Positions 1-7,807 are shown, counted from the first letter of the stretch. The stretch: DNA of 64,000 bases from UBA4781 sp963556045 (GCA_963556045.3 CAUVYA020000002.1:2356001-2420000), one strand, 5' to 3'. Program-made: numbers and translations. The notes: generated by a model not told the origin, from the letters alone.

Positions 1-351
1 GATGACGGCGTGCTTGAGTTCCATGGCTTTGACCGCCTGCGCCACCCGCTGTGGTTCCTGTTCATCCAGCGGCAGGGGCACCCCGCGCTGAACGTCGCAG
101 AAGCCGCAGCGCCGTGTGCAGATATCTCCCAGCACCAGAAAGGTGGCGGTGCCGCTGCCCCAGCACTCGCCCATATTAGGGCAGTTAGCTTCTTCACAGA
201 CGGTGTGCAGCTCTTTGCGCTGCATCAGTTCTTTCAGCCAGGCATAGGTCTCCCCGCTGGGTGCGCGCACCTTGATCCAATCAGGGCGGCGCAGCGGGGT
301 GGTATCCATTTTTTCAGGATTGACGCGATCGCGGGTTGCTTTTGGGCTCAT
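1..351 (-). CDS. lipA: Lipoyl synthase LipA, N-terminal part (runs off the window)
   Basis: Radical SAM enzyme that inserts two sulfurs into protein-bound octanoyl groups to make lipoyl cofactors. The minus strand encodes 117 residues from the ATG at 351 and stays open to base 1, so the C-terminal two thirds are missing. Both iron-sulfur signatures are visible. The auxiliary-cluster set is CEEANCPNMGEC (C52, C57, C63) and the radical SAM set is CTRRCGFC (C78, C82, C85). The order and spacing are diagnostic of LipA. A GGAGTGA ribosome site precedes the ATG and a promoter lies at 368-397. No sign of damage in the visible part. Confidence 0.96.
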   Translation of the reverse strand, partial: MSPKATRDRVNPEKMDTTPLRRPDWIKVRAPSGETYAWLKELMQRKELHTVCEEANCPNMGECWGSGTATFLVLGDICTRRCGFCDVQRGVPLPLDEQEPQRVAQAVKAMELKHAVI

Positions 352-367
352 TAATCACTCCGCAGGC

Positions 368-397
368 ATTATACTATTCCGGATAAGTTGTGTCCAA
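368..397 (-). promoter_or_regulatory. Sigma-70-like promoter for lipA
   Basis: On the minus strand TTGGAC (complement of 392-397) and TATAAT (complement of 368-373) are separated by 18 bases, ending 16 bases before the lipA start codon. The -10 is a perfect match and the -35 matches four of six. Sequence match only. Confidence 0.6.
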
Positions 398-438
398 TTC
401 AGGGAATCCGCACCATTTCGGTTTAGAATTAGGTGATC

Positions 439-1107
439 ATGCTGTATATCATTTCTACCCCCATCGGCAACCTCGGCGATATGAGCCTGCGCGCCATCGA
501 GACGCTGCAGCAGGTGGATTACGTGGTCAGCGAGGATACCCGCAAGACCGGTTTTCTCTTGAAGCATTTCGAGATCAGCAAACCACAGATCTCCTTTCAC
601 GCTTTCAACGAGCAGAAGAACCTGCCGCGCTTGCTGGAGCTCTTGCAGCAGGGCAAAGATATCGGGCTGGTGAGCGATGCCGGCACCCCTGCCATATCCG
701 ACCCCGGCTTTTCGCTGGTGCGGGCAGCCATCGAACAGGATATCCCCGTCTCTGCCATCCCCGGACCGACTGCGCTCATCATGGCGCTGGTGCTTTCCGG
801 GCTGCCGCTGCATTCCTTTACCTACCGCGGATTCCCGCCGCGCAAAAGCGGGGCGCGCAGACGTTTCATGGAAGTGGATAAAGATTCCCCGCACACCCTG
901 GTCTTTTATGAGAGCCCCCACCGTTTACTGGCGTTTCTGGATGATGCTATCGTGGTATATGGCGACCGGCGCGCCGCCCTGGCGAACGATCTCACCAAGA
1001 AATTCGAGATGGTGCTGCGCGGTACGCTCTCAGAAATAAAACAGCAGCTTGCTGAACAAAAGCTGCTGGGGGAATACACCGTTGTCATCGCGGGCGCGAA
1101 TTCATAA
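439..1107 (+). CDS. rsmI: 16S rRNA (cytidine1402-2'-O)-methyltransferase RsmI, short form
   Basis: SAM-dependent enzyme that 2'-O-methylates C1402 in helix 44 of 16S rRNA. Tetrapyrrole-methylase fold motifs appear in order: STPIGNLGD near the N terminus, SEDTRKT, SDAGTPAISDPG, IPGPTALIMALVLSGLP and FYESPHRL. The ATG at 439 follows AGGTGA at 431-436; an in-frame GTG at 433 has no ribosome site and was not chosen. The protein has 222 residues, whereas many RsmI proteins reach 270-290. It stops after a TVVIAGA strand, so the usual C-terminal extension is missing. It converges with the transporter gene on the other strand, overlapping by 6 bases. It is the first of several helix-44 modifying enzymes in the region. 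Confidence 0.92.
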   Translation: MLYIISTPIGNLGDMSLRAIETLQQVDYVVSEDTRKTGFLLKHFEISKPQISFHAFNEQKNLPRLLELLQQGKDIGLVSDAGTPAISDPGFSLVRAAIEQDIPVSAIPGPTALIMALVLSGLPLHSFTYRGFPPRKSGARRRFMEVDKDSPHTLVFYESPHRLLAFLDDAIVVYGDRRAALANDLTKKFEMVLRGTLSEIKQQLAEQKLLGEYTVVIAGANS

Positions 1108-1821
1108 GGGTGTGAAGCGCGTATCGCGGTCGAAATGGTCCTCGTTTTCGGCTTTTTTCAACGCGTTGATGATACGGTAGGTGATGGGTGTGAAAAGCGC
1201 CTCCACCGTAACCTTGAAAAGATAATTGGTGAGCACCAGGCTGCCGAACACTTCCCAAGGGAACACACCGAACAGGGTGGCGATCAGTGCGAATAACAAG
1301 GAGTCAATGCCTTCTCCTACCAGAGTGCTGGCAATGGTGCGCATCCACAACCATTTCCCTTCCGTCTTCACTTTCATGACCGCCATAATGACCGAGTTGC
1401 TGTATTCACCAACAAGATAAGCAGCCAGGCTGGCGATGACGATACCGCCGCTGCTGATGCCGCCCAGCACGGCGTCATAGGCTGCCTGCCCGGTGTACTG
1501 TTGCCAGGCGGCTTCCCCGGGCAGCACGCGCACCACTGCCAGCGTCACAGCAGTGAGCGCCAGCGCGCCAAATCCGATCCAGATCACACGCCGCGAACGT
1601 TTGAATCCATATACTTCCACCAGCACATCTCCAAAAATATAGCTGATTGGGAACAGCAGAGTGCCTGCGTCAAACGCTAACGAAATCCCGCCAACCGTGA
1701 TGCCCCAGTCCACGATCTTGGCGGAAGAGGCGATGTTGCTGGTGATGAGCACTGTCACGAACAGCGCCATGACCAGATCAAAATAGTGATAAGTGCGGTT
1801 TTGTTCCATTCCCTTATTCAT
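1102..1821 (-). CDS. Queuosine precursor transporter, YhhQ/VUT family
   Basis: Integral membrane protein of the DUF165/VUT family, whose E. coli member YhhQ imports queuosine precursors (preQ0/preQ1). Hydrophobic helices alternate with family-typical segments: ITSNIASSAKIVDW near residue 20, LLFPISYIFGDVLVEVYGF and a late FKVTVEALFTPITYRIINALK. The ATG at 1821 (239 residues) is preferred to a far upstream start that would run over the rsmE promoter. An alternative ATG lies at 1809 with AAGGGA directly before it. A TATACT-like -10 lies so close that the mRNA may have almost no leader. The gene is divergent from rsmE and sits about 4 kb from a tRNA-guanine transglycosylase paralogue, the enzyme class that uses such bases. 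Precursor identity is inference. Confidence 0.88.
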   Translation of the reverse strand: MNKGMEQNRTYHYFDLVMALFVTVLITSNIASSAKIVDWGITVGGISLAFDAGTLLFPISYIFGDVLVEVYGFKRSRRVIWIGFGALALTAVTLAVVRVLPGEAAWQQYTGQAAYDAVLGGISSGGIVIASLAAYLVGEYSNSVIMAVMKVKTEGKWLWMRTIASTLVGEGIDSLLFALIATLFGVFPWEVFGSLVLTNYLFKVTVEALFTPITYRIINALKKAENEDHFDRDTRFTPL

Positions 1822-1888
1822 ACCGCGATTAGTATAATGTATATTCAAATGTGTATCTACCAACAATCTGCTCGGGAAAGGATTTTGC

Positions 1889-2641
1889 ATGCAGCGTTTC
1901 TTCTTGCCAGCCGATGCCATCAAACAGAATACAGTCCGCTTTCCGCCCGCCATCGCACATCAGATCAGGCATGTGCTGCGTTTGAATGAGGGCATGCAAG
2001 TGCAGGTGCTGGATGGTCAGGGAGCGCTGCTGCGTGTATCTCTACTGCCTGAAGAGGAAGGCAAGTTGGAGGGACGTATTCTTGAGCGCACCTATCCTGA
2101 CAGTGAACCCACAGTGCAGTTTTCCTTATGTGTCTCGCTGACCCAGCGCGATAAGTTCGAACTGATCCTGCAGAAAGCGGTGGAGGTGGGCGTGTCTTTC
2201 ATTCAGCCTTTTGTGTCGCGCTATTCTCTGGTGCGTGAGAAAACCATCCAGCCCAAACGCCGCCTGCGCTGGGAGGGCATCCTGCGCGAAGCTGCCGAGC
2301 AGAGCGGGCGCATCCTCATTCCGAAATTGCACGAAGTGGCGATCCTGCCACGCGTGATCGAGCAGTGTGCTGCCAAAAGCGACCTGTGCCTGGTAGCCTG
2401 GGAAGGGGAACATACAATAACCCTGCAGCAGGTGCTGCGGGAAGCGCAGGAGAAGAAAGCGCTTCGGCGCATCGCGCTTTTCATCGGTCCGGAGGGCGGA
2501 TTCGCACTGCAGGAAATGGATCTTTTTCAGCAGCATGCTGTGCTTTCGGTCTCGCTTGGCAAACGAATTTTACGCATGGAGACGGCTGCCATGGTGGCGC
2601 CGGCGCTGGTCTTGTATGAACTGGGGCAGATGGAGCTTTAG
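1889..2641 (+). CDS. rsmE: 16S rRNA (uracil1498-N3)-methyltransferase RsmE
   Basis: SPOUT-class methyltransferase that makes m3U1498 in helix 44 of 16S rRNA, next to the mRNA channel. The 250-residue protein has the RsmE layout. An N-terminal PUA-like domain starts with MQRFFLPADAIKQNTVRF and contains a HQIRHVLRL segment. The knotted SPOUT domain follows, with KAVEVGVSFIQPF, FIGPEGGF and the closing LGKRILRMETAAM knot motif. GGAAAGGA precedes the ATG. The gene ends 4 bases into the 3' end of the converging RsmF-like gene. No key residue is obviously missing. Confidence 0.95.
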   Translation: MQRFFLPADAIKQNTVRFPPAIAHQIRHVLRLNEGMQVQVLDGQGALLRVSLLPEEEGKLEGRILERTYPDSEPTVQFSLCVSLTQRDKFELILQKAVEVGVSFIQPFVSRYSLVREKTIQPKRRLRWEGILREAAEQSGRILIPKLHEVAILPRVIEQCAAKSDLCLVAWEGEHTITLQQVLREAQEKKALRRIALFIGPEGGFALQEMDLFQQHAVLSVSLGKRILRMETAAMVAPALVLYELGQMEL

Positions 2642-4113
2642 TACAGGCGCGGGGGCAGCAGATTCTTCAGGCGGTCTTTGAGAGCTTTTACGCGACCCAA
2701 TACCTGACCGTTGGCATCCTTTACCACCAGGGTATGCCCTACCCGGTCTTCCGGCACTGCAGAACCCATGATGTCACGATGAGCAAGGTAGTGAGTACGC
2801 TGTTCTTCATCCAGAACAGGAACACCTGTATGAAATTGGTTGCCAAAACGAGCCGCTAGGTCATGGCTGATCTGGTAGCCTTTCGGGATGCGCTTGAAAG
2901 CGTTCAAACCAAGGCTGGTAATGGGAAGATGGCAGCATTCATGAAAAAGGCGCTGCGGGACCAGCAGGATGATGTTCTCCGCTTCAAAAAGCTGTGCCTG
3001 CTGTCTTTCCATCAGCGTTTGTAGATCAAATTCATATTCACCCTGCATCCAGTTGGTGATTTCCCGCTCCTGCTGGCTGGTTAACAGGTGAGAACGGTCA
3101 AACCTGGAATTGGCTCTGACAGGATCTTCACTGGCGGGCAACCCCAGAGAATCCTGCTTGGTAAAGCGGGCGCAGAAGAAGCCGGTGGTTCCGTAGATGT
3201 GCGGCCACAGCCGGATGGCGTTCTTCATTTCGGGCAGAAAAGCGTGTTCGCCATCCTGCAGAAGGGCGGGAGCAGGCTGGGGCAGCTTGCTGTTCAGATT
3301 ATCCAGTGCAACCTGATCGCCAAACTCCTCCATGATTCGCTGCACAACCTGCTCATCCTCTTCCGGAGAAAGGGTGCAGGTCGAGTAAACGACCTGACCA
3401 CCCACTTTTACCGTTTGCAGGGCGCTGCGCAGCAGCAGGTACTGGCGATTGCTCAAACCCTGCTGTTCGCCCGCGCTGATCTCGCGCAGCGGGTGGGATG
3501 GGCTGTCGTACAGGTTCTGCATGCTGCAGGGGGCATCCAGCAGAACCGCGTCGAAAGTTTCGGGCAGGTGCTCCCCGAAGAATTCACCATGCAAACAGGT
3601 GGCAGCCTGGTTGATGGCGCCCCATTTCGCCAGCACAACACGCAGGGCTGCCATGCGACCGCTGCTGGCATCGTTGGCGATCACCAGCCCGCAGTCCGCC
3701 GTGCGGTCCACCAGGTGGGTGGTCTTACCGCCCGGAGAGGCTGCCATATCCAGGATCAGAGGAGAGGAGTGCGGCGAGAGATCGAACATCTCGACCGGCA
3801 GCATGGAGGCGCTTTCCTGAATGTAATACTCTCCCAGGGCGTGTTCGATGGTCTTGCCGAGATTCTCGGCTCCATCGCGAAGGGTGAAACCACTGGGGCA
3901 AAAAGGGATCACCTGCATCTGCCAGCCATAGCGCTTACGCAGTTGCTGGCTGAACTCGTTCGCATCCTGCTTCAACAGGTTGATGCGCAGTGAAGGCTGT
4001 AGATCTTCGGAAAGAGTCTGCACCAGTTCGGCATATTGCGCGGGGGTGAGCAGTTTGCTGAAACGTTCTAACGCGATCTGAACCGTGGTGGCGGGAGGCT
4101 GGTTGTTATTCAT
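2638..4113 (-). CDS. RsmF/RsmB-type rRNA (cytosine-C5)-methyltransferase with C-terminal PUA-like domain
   Basis: Predicted m5C methyltransferase of the NOL1/NOP2/Sun family, 491 residues. The SAM site DMAASPGGKT is at 122-131. The two catalytic cysteines lie in DAPC (C196) and YSTC (C246), and EEDEQVV follows. About 120 C-terminal residues (GLNAFKRIPKGYQISHDLA onward) resemble the RNA-binding tail of E. coli RsmF, which methylates C1407. The start at 4113 follows AAGGAAGTGAGC and overlaps the preceding methyltransferase gene by 8 bases. It is the last gene of a four-gene operon. In other bacteria m7G1405 methylation hinders RsmF action on C1407, so its coupling to two G1405-type enzymes is striking. 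RsmB-like specificity cannot be excluded. Confidence 0.85.
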   Translation of the reverse strand: MNNNQPPATTVQIALERFSKLLTPAQYAELVQTLSEDLQPSLRINLLKQDANEFSQQLRKRYGWQMQVIPFCPSGFTLRDGAENLGKTIEHALGEYYIQESASMLPVEMFDLSPHSSPLILDMAASPGGKTTHLVDRTADCGLVIANDASSGRMAALRVVLAKWGAINQAATCLHGEFFGEHLPETFDAVLLDAPCSMQNLYDSPSHPLREISAGEQQGLSNRQYLLLRSALQTVKVGGQVVYSTCTLSPEEDEQVVQRIMEEFGDQVALDNLNSKLPQPAPALLQDGEHAFLPEMKNAIRLWPHIYGTTGFFCARFTKQDSLGLPASEDPVRANSRFDRSHLLTSQQEREITNWMQGEYEFDLQTLMERQQAQLFEAENIILLVPQRLFHECCHLPITSLGLNAFKRIPKGYQISHDLAARFGNQFHTGVPVLDEEQRTHYLAHRDIMGSAVPEDRVGHTLVVKDANGQVLGRVKALKDRLKNLLPPRLY

Positions 4114-4918
4114 ACTGCTCACTTCCTTTATGGATGCAGAAAACGATCTCATCAGGGAAAAACATTTTTTCTACCGACCAGTCCAGTCCTGCGATGGATG
4201 AAAATACCAGATTTTCCATGCGCGCAGTCATATCGTGCGTTTTCCCGATATCGCTGCTCGGCAAGGAAACCAGGATGGTTTTTGCCCGCAGGGCTTGCCA
4301 CAGAGCGCGGTTGCTGCCCTTGAGGCGCTGTTCCATGCGGTGGGCTTCCTTGAAAAAGAATGCCACATCGGCTTGCCGGCTGGGCGGGTTCACCAGAATA
4401 TCCCGCTGGATGGCGTGTGCATTGGGGAAGTGAGCTTTCTCAAAATATTGATTCAGCAGTTGCACGCGCGGCAGATGGATATCAAAGGCTTCATAGATAA
4501 TATCTTTATCCAATCCCATCCTGCTGATCGCAAAAGGGTTCAAGCCGCAAGCCAGGTCCATAATGTGGTGGGGCTTGCCGGTCAGCGCGAATATTGATTG
4601 ATAGAATTCCTGAACATACGGGTTGCGTTCAAGCGTGGAAGTATGGGCGCTGAGCATGCTCTCCGCGAAAGCCTGCAGATCAGCTGTATCGGAAAATTCT
4701 GCCAGTTCCGCCGAACATTGCGCATAGTCAGGGTCGCCCAGATAGAGGGCGGTTAGCTGGTGCAGTTTCTTGCGCACGCTCTCCTGCATCTTTTTTGTAT
4801 CGCCGTAGCGCAGGCTTTCGTTTGCGATCAGATCTTCAACGGTCTCCCACGGAAGCTGCAGGGCGCGGTATTTGGGTGCGCTCAAAAGTCTGGCAATGAA
4901 ATCATGCTGATTGCTCAT
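4106..4918 (-). CDS. Diverged Arm/Rmt (FmrO-family) 16S rRNA methyltransferase homologue
   Basis: Second of two tandem homologues of the aminoglycoside-resistance methyltransferases that make m7G1405 in 16S rRNA. Visible family features in 270 residues: an N-terminal helical domain, HTSTLERNPYVQEFY (92-106), SAM loop MDLACGLNPFA (120-130), acidic FDIH (145-148), FFFKEAHRMEQR (187-198) and VSLPSSDIGKTHDM (217-230). The last two motifs are drifted compared with the family pattern, in which the stretch after VSFP is rich in Gly and Arg. It overlaps the upstream paralogue by 4 bases (ATGA). It may be a second methyltransferase with another target, or the non-catalytic half of a heterodimer. Family assignment is firm; activity is open. 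Confidence 0.82.
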   Translation of the reverse strand: MSNQHDFIARLLSAPKYRALQLPWETVEDLIANESLRYGDTKKMQESVRKKLHQLTALYLGDPDYAQCSAELAEFSDTADLQAFAESMLSAHTSTLERNPYVQEFYQSIFALTGKPHHIMDLACGLNPFAISRMGLDKDIIYEAFDIHLPRVQLLNQYFEKAHFPNAHAIQRDILVNPPSRQADVAFFFKEAHRMEQRLKGSNRALWQALRAKTILVSLPSSDIGKTHDMTARMENLVFSSIAGLDWSVEKMFFPDEIVFCIHKGSEQYE

Positions 4919-5739
4919 GCTGCTTCATTCCCTTTTACGATACGATATGCCAGTTCGCTCTCAAAAAGGAACCTGTGGTACGGCAGGTTCATATCTTCCA
5001 GCAAACTTTCAAATTGGCTGGAGTAATGTGCCAGCATACCTTTTTCTCTGCCGCCGATACTGCGCACTGGAAAACTGACGATCACATACTGAGCCTGAAT
5101 GTCATTCAGAATACGGCGTGCGCTTTCTTTATCAGCCTGCTCCAGGCAGGGCAGGGTTTTCAACAGCAACGCCACCTGTACTTTCTCCTGCGGGATATGG
5201 GTCAACAAATTGCATACACTGGCTTTTCCGTTCAGGTGAAAATGGGCATAGAAACTATTCAAGAAAGAACTCATATCTTCAAAAATATCACTGGCGTAAT
5301 AGCGAGTTTCTTTTTCGAGCGCCATCCAGTGGATCGCCAGCGGATTGAATCCGCATGCCAGGTCGAGGATGGAGGTGATGGGTCGAATATCCGCAAACAA
5401 AGCAGAGTAGAACGCAGCCAGGATGGGCAGGCGTTCACGTGTGGAAGCATGCACCTGCATTAATGTCGAACAGAATTGCGTGCTGCCATCATCTGAGATT
5501 ACATCTGGAAGGCAGTCCAATTCTTGCAGATAGCCGGCGTAATCCGGTATTTCTTTGAAATACGCACCGGCAACCTGGTGCAGTTTACTGGTAGTGGCTT
5601 TGACAGCCTCTTTGAGGGTGGTGCGTTTCTTTGCTTCTGTGCTGGCGATGAAGGTTACCAGGTCACGATCCACGCTGCGATATTTCTTCTTGGCGAGCAC
5701 CTCTTCAACGATGGTCTCTACATCAAGTGCAGGGCTCAT
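4915..5739 (-). CDS. Arm/Rmt-type (FmrO-family) 16S rRNA (guanine1405-N7)-methyltransferase homologue
   Basis: Closest match in the window to the m7G1405 methyltransferases that give high-level resistance to 4,6-linked aminoglycosides. In 274 residues it shows HASTRERL (97-104), SAM loop LDLACGFNPLA (125-135), acidic SDIFED (150-155), the LLLKTLPCLEQ helix (191-201) and VSFPVRSIGGREKGM (221-235). The last matches the family motif very well. The N-terminal third is the expected helical RNA-binding region. It starts inside the stop of the transglycosylase gene (4-base overlap) and overlaps the next paralogue by 4 bases, so translation is coupled. Being in a housekeeping-like RNA-modification operon without mobile elements, it looks native. 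Whether it confers resistance is inference. Confidence 0.86.
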   Translation of the reverse strand: MSPALDVETIVEEVLAKKKYRSVDRDLVTFIASTEAKKRTTLKEAVKATTSKLHQVAGAYFKEIPDYAGYLQELDCLPDVISDDGSTQFCSTLMQVHASTRERLPILAAFYSALFADIRPITSILDLACGFNPLAIHWMALEKETRYYASDIFEDMSSFLNSFYAHFHLNGKASVCNLLTHIPQEKVQVALLLKTLPCLEQADKESARRILNDIQAQYVIVSFPVRSIGGREKGMLAHYSSQFESLLEDMNLPYHRFLFESELAYRIVKGNEAA

Positions 5740-6821
5740 GGATTGCTTCCCCCAAGATGCTGGATGATACGCGCCATGAAATGCAGGTTATGGATGGTCG
5801 CCAGACGTGCATATAAATTCTCGTTGATGTGCTGCAGGTGGTGCAGATACCCCAGACTGTAATGCCGGCAGGCAGCGCAGCCGCAACCGGTCTCGATCGG
5901 GTCCTGCTGGCGGATATGACGCTGGTCTTCCGGATAAACGTACTCCAGCCATTGCCCCTGCTCGAATGCTGCGCCCTCACGCAGGCGGTACAACCTGCCG
6001 TGGCGTGCATCGCGGGTGGGCATGGCGCAATCGAACAACCGGTAGCCCAGATGAAAGGTCTTTACCAGGTTGTAAGGATGACCGATACCCAGGGCGTGCA
6101 TGGGGAATTCGGCAGGGATCACTTCTCGGGTATAGCCCACGATATCCTCCACCAGGTTGCCGTCCTTATCCAGCGGCCAGCCGCCGTAGCCATAGCCATT
6201 AAAACCAATGGCAAGCAGTTCGCTGGCACACTCTGCACGCAGTGCCCGTGAGCCGCCGCCCTGGATTACCGCAAATAATTTACGGGGGATATCCGTTTGG
6301 ACTGGATTTTGTTCCTGCAAACGGACGAATTCCTGTTTGCAGCGTTTCGCCCAGGCAACCGTGCGCTGTACGGATATGCGTTGTTCGCTATCTATGTCTT
6401 CAACGTGTGTGCAGTCATCCAGGCAAAACAACACATCCGCTCCCATCTTCCACTGGATCTGCATGCTCTTTTCAGGGGTAAGGGAGATCTTTTTCCCGCG
6501 AGCGGGATCTTTCAATAAAATACCATCATCCGAGAAAGTGCCAAAACTGCTGTTCTGGCGGATGAGGGAATAAGCTTGAAAGCCGCCCGAATCGGTGAAG
6601 ATGGGTCCCTGCCAGCCGCTGAAGGAGTGCAGGTCGCCCAGCGCGGTGATGACGGTTGTACCGGGTTTTTGCAGCAGGTGATAGGAATTCATCATCACTG
6701 CCCGCACGCCGCTGGCTGCCAGGTCCTGCGCATCCAGACAGCGCACCTGCCCGAAGGTGGCATCCGGCAGGAAGGCGGGCAGGGCTATCTTTCCATGGGG
6801 TGTTTGCAAGAAAGTATTCAT
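5736..6821 (-). CDS. tRNA-guanine transglycosylase (TGT) family protein with altered base pocket
   Basis: Base-exchange enzyme family that swaps guanine for a 7-deazaguanine in RNA. In 361 residues the catalytic set is intact by comparison with Zymomonas TGT: FTDSGGFQ (D77), LDDC (D135, C137), AVIQGG (Q187), nucleophile FDCAMPTR (D264), and zinc ligands C313, C315, C318 and H344. The substrate loop, usually GGLAVGE, reads GGWPLDK here (213-219). This changes residues that contact the incoming base. It leads a four-gene operon with two Rmt-like and one RsmF-like methyltransferase genes, an unusual partner set. A weak promoter (TACAAT at the complement of 6838-6843) lies just upstream. It could be the ordinary queuosine enzyme or a paralogue with another base or RNA target. 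Confidence 0.87.
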   Translation of the reverse strand: MNTFLQTPHGKIALPAFLPDATFGQVRCLDAQDLAASGVRAVMMNSYHLLQKPGTTVITALGDLHSFSGWQGPIFTDSGGFQAYSLIRQNSSFGTFSDDGILLKDPARGKKISLTPEKSMQIQWKMGADVLFCLDDCTHVEDIDSEQRISVQRTVAWAKRCKQEFVRLQEQNPVQTDIPRKLFAVIQGGGSRALRAECASELLAIGFNGYGYGGWPLDKDGNLVEDIVGYTREVIPAEFPMHALGIGHPYNLVKTFHLGYRLFDCAMPTRDARHGRLYRLREGAAFEQGQWLEYVYPEDQRHIRQQDPIETGCGCAACRHYSLGYLHHLQHINENLYARLATIHNLHFMARIIQHLGGSNP

Positions 6822-6869
6822 ACGCTCATTGTTAATGATTGTAACATCGAGCGCACAGTAGATGAAATG

Positions 6870-7787
6870 TCAGGAAAAAAGAGAAAGAGCGTGCAGGGTT
6901 GCCCAGGTGTCGACCGTATCCTGACCGCTGGTGAAAGCCCAGGTACGCTGATGGGCGGGGCTGGCGCCGCGCCAGGTGCCATCTTTGCGGCGTTTGCTTT
7001 CCAGCCACGCCAGCGCCGCCTGTGCCGAGGGATGGCTGAGCGCATCCAATTCCTTGAGGACGCGCAGGGTGAAAAGGATATCGGTGTTGTAAAAAATGGG
7101 GAAATTCAAGGAGAACCAGGTGCTGTGGATCTTCTGCCCGTACGGGTAATCGGCTTCGGTGAGGGAGAAGCGATCCAGAACGAACTCCAAACCATGCTGG
7201 ATGGCATGCTCTACTTCCGCGCTGCGCTGGTCGGAGGGAATGGCTGCCAGCCCCCACAAAGAACGGATCAAACCCCAGGCGCAGGGCAGATCGTAATTAT
7301 GCGGGCAGAAAGCGTCATGCTCCACCTCATTAACCAGAAAAGCGATCACCTGCTGGATGGCAGGTTCTTCAAATTGCCCGCAGTGCAGCTGGTAGCGCAG
7401 GTAGTTTCCCCAGAAACAGGATAAGCCGGGTCCGTCGTTATTGATCAGCCAGGCAGGACCCTGCTGGGCAGCAGTGCGCATGAACAAGGCGCCAGCCTGC
7501 ATGGCAGGGTGGTCGCCTTTCAATCCCAATTCCATCAATAGCTGCATGCTCCAGTGGGTTGCCCTGTATTTGGGGGAGTAAAAACTGCGCTCACTCATCC
7601 AGTATCCATTGGGATGCTGTTCCTTTAAAATAATAAGCACCGGCTCACTGGTTGCCAGCAGGTGCTGCTCAAGCTGTACATTTTCATGTTCGATGGGTAA
7701 ACCACAGCAATTTAACATAGTAAGCAGGCGGATGGAGGGAGTATCCGCCTGCAATAATCTGTTCATGATCTCTTCACGAGATGGCAT
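6870..7787 (-). CDS. Alpha/alpha-toroid (prenyltransferase/squalene-cyclase repeat) protein of unknown function
   Basis: Soluble protein of 305 residues without signal peptide. It carries spaced helix-pair repeats typical of terpenoid-cyclase/prenyltransferase toroids: NGYWM near 60, TDILFTLRVLKEL, ALAWLESKRRKDGTWRG and a late QDTVDTWATLHAL. The KRRKDGTW stretch resembles a QW repeat. No DxDD acid motif of squalene cyclases and no zinc-ligand set of protein prenyltransferases is evident, so a terpene-cyclising activity is not supported. GGGAGGGAT precedes the ATG at 7787. It lies just upstream of the transglycosylase operon on the same strand, with a 48-base gap that has its own possible promoter. 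Function unknown. Confidence 0.7.
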   Translation of the reverse strand: MPSREEIMNRLLQADTPSIRLLTMLNCCGLPIEHENVQLEQHLLATSEPVLIILKEQHPNGYWMSERSFYSPKYRATHWSMQLLMELGLKGDHPAMQAGALFMRTAAQQGPAWLINNDGPGLSCFWGNYLRYQLHCGQFEEPAIQQVIAFLVNEVEHDAFCPHNYDLPCAWGLIRSLWGLAAIPSDQRSAEVEHAIQHGLEFVLDRFSLTEADYPYGQKIHSTWFSLNFPIFYNTDILFTLRVLKELDALSHPSAQAALAWLESKRRKDGTWRGASPAHQRTWAFTSGQDTVDTWATLHALSLFS

Positions 7788-7807
7788 ATCCCTCCCGCTG
7801 CCTTTTA

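Noticed and set aside
10..354. Plus-strand frame of 114 codons at the left end
   Set aside because: It is the shadow of the lipA start on the minus strand, which has all diagnostic cysteine motifs.
3088..3993. Long plus-strand frame of about 300 codons opposite the RsmF-like gene
   Set aside because: The minus-strand gene has intact SAM and catalytic motifs; the plus frame has no family features or ribosome site.
4106..5739. Rmt homologues as recently acquired mobile resistance genes
   Set aside because: They are embedded in an overlapping operon, have no flanking insertion sequences or integrase genes, and share the base composition of their neighbours.
6576..7424. Plus-strand frame of 282 codons opposite the toroid-protein and transglycosylase starts
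   Set aside because: It has no ribosome site or recognisable motif and overlaps two well-supported minus-strand genes.
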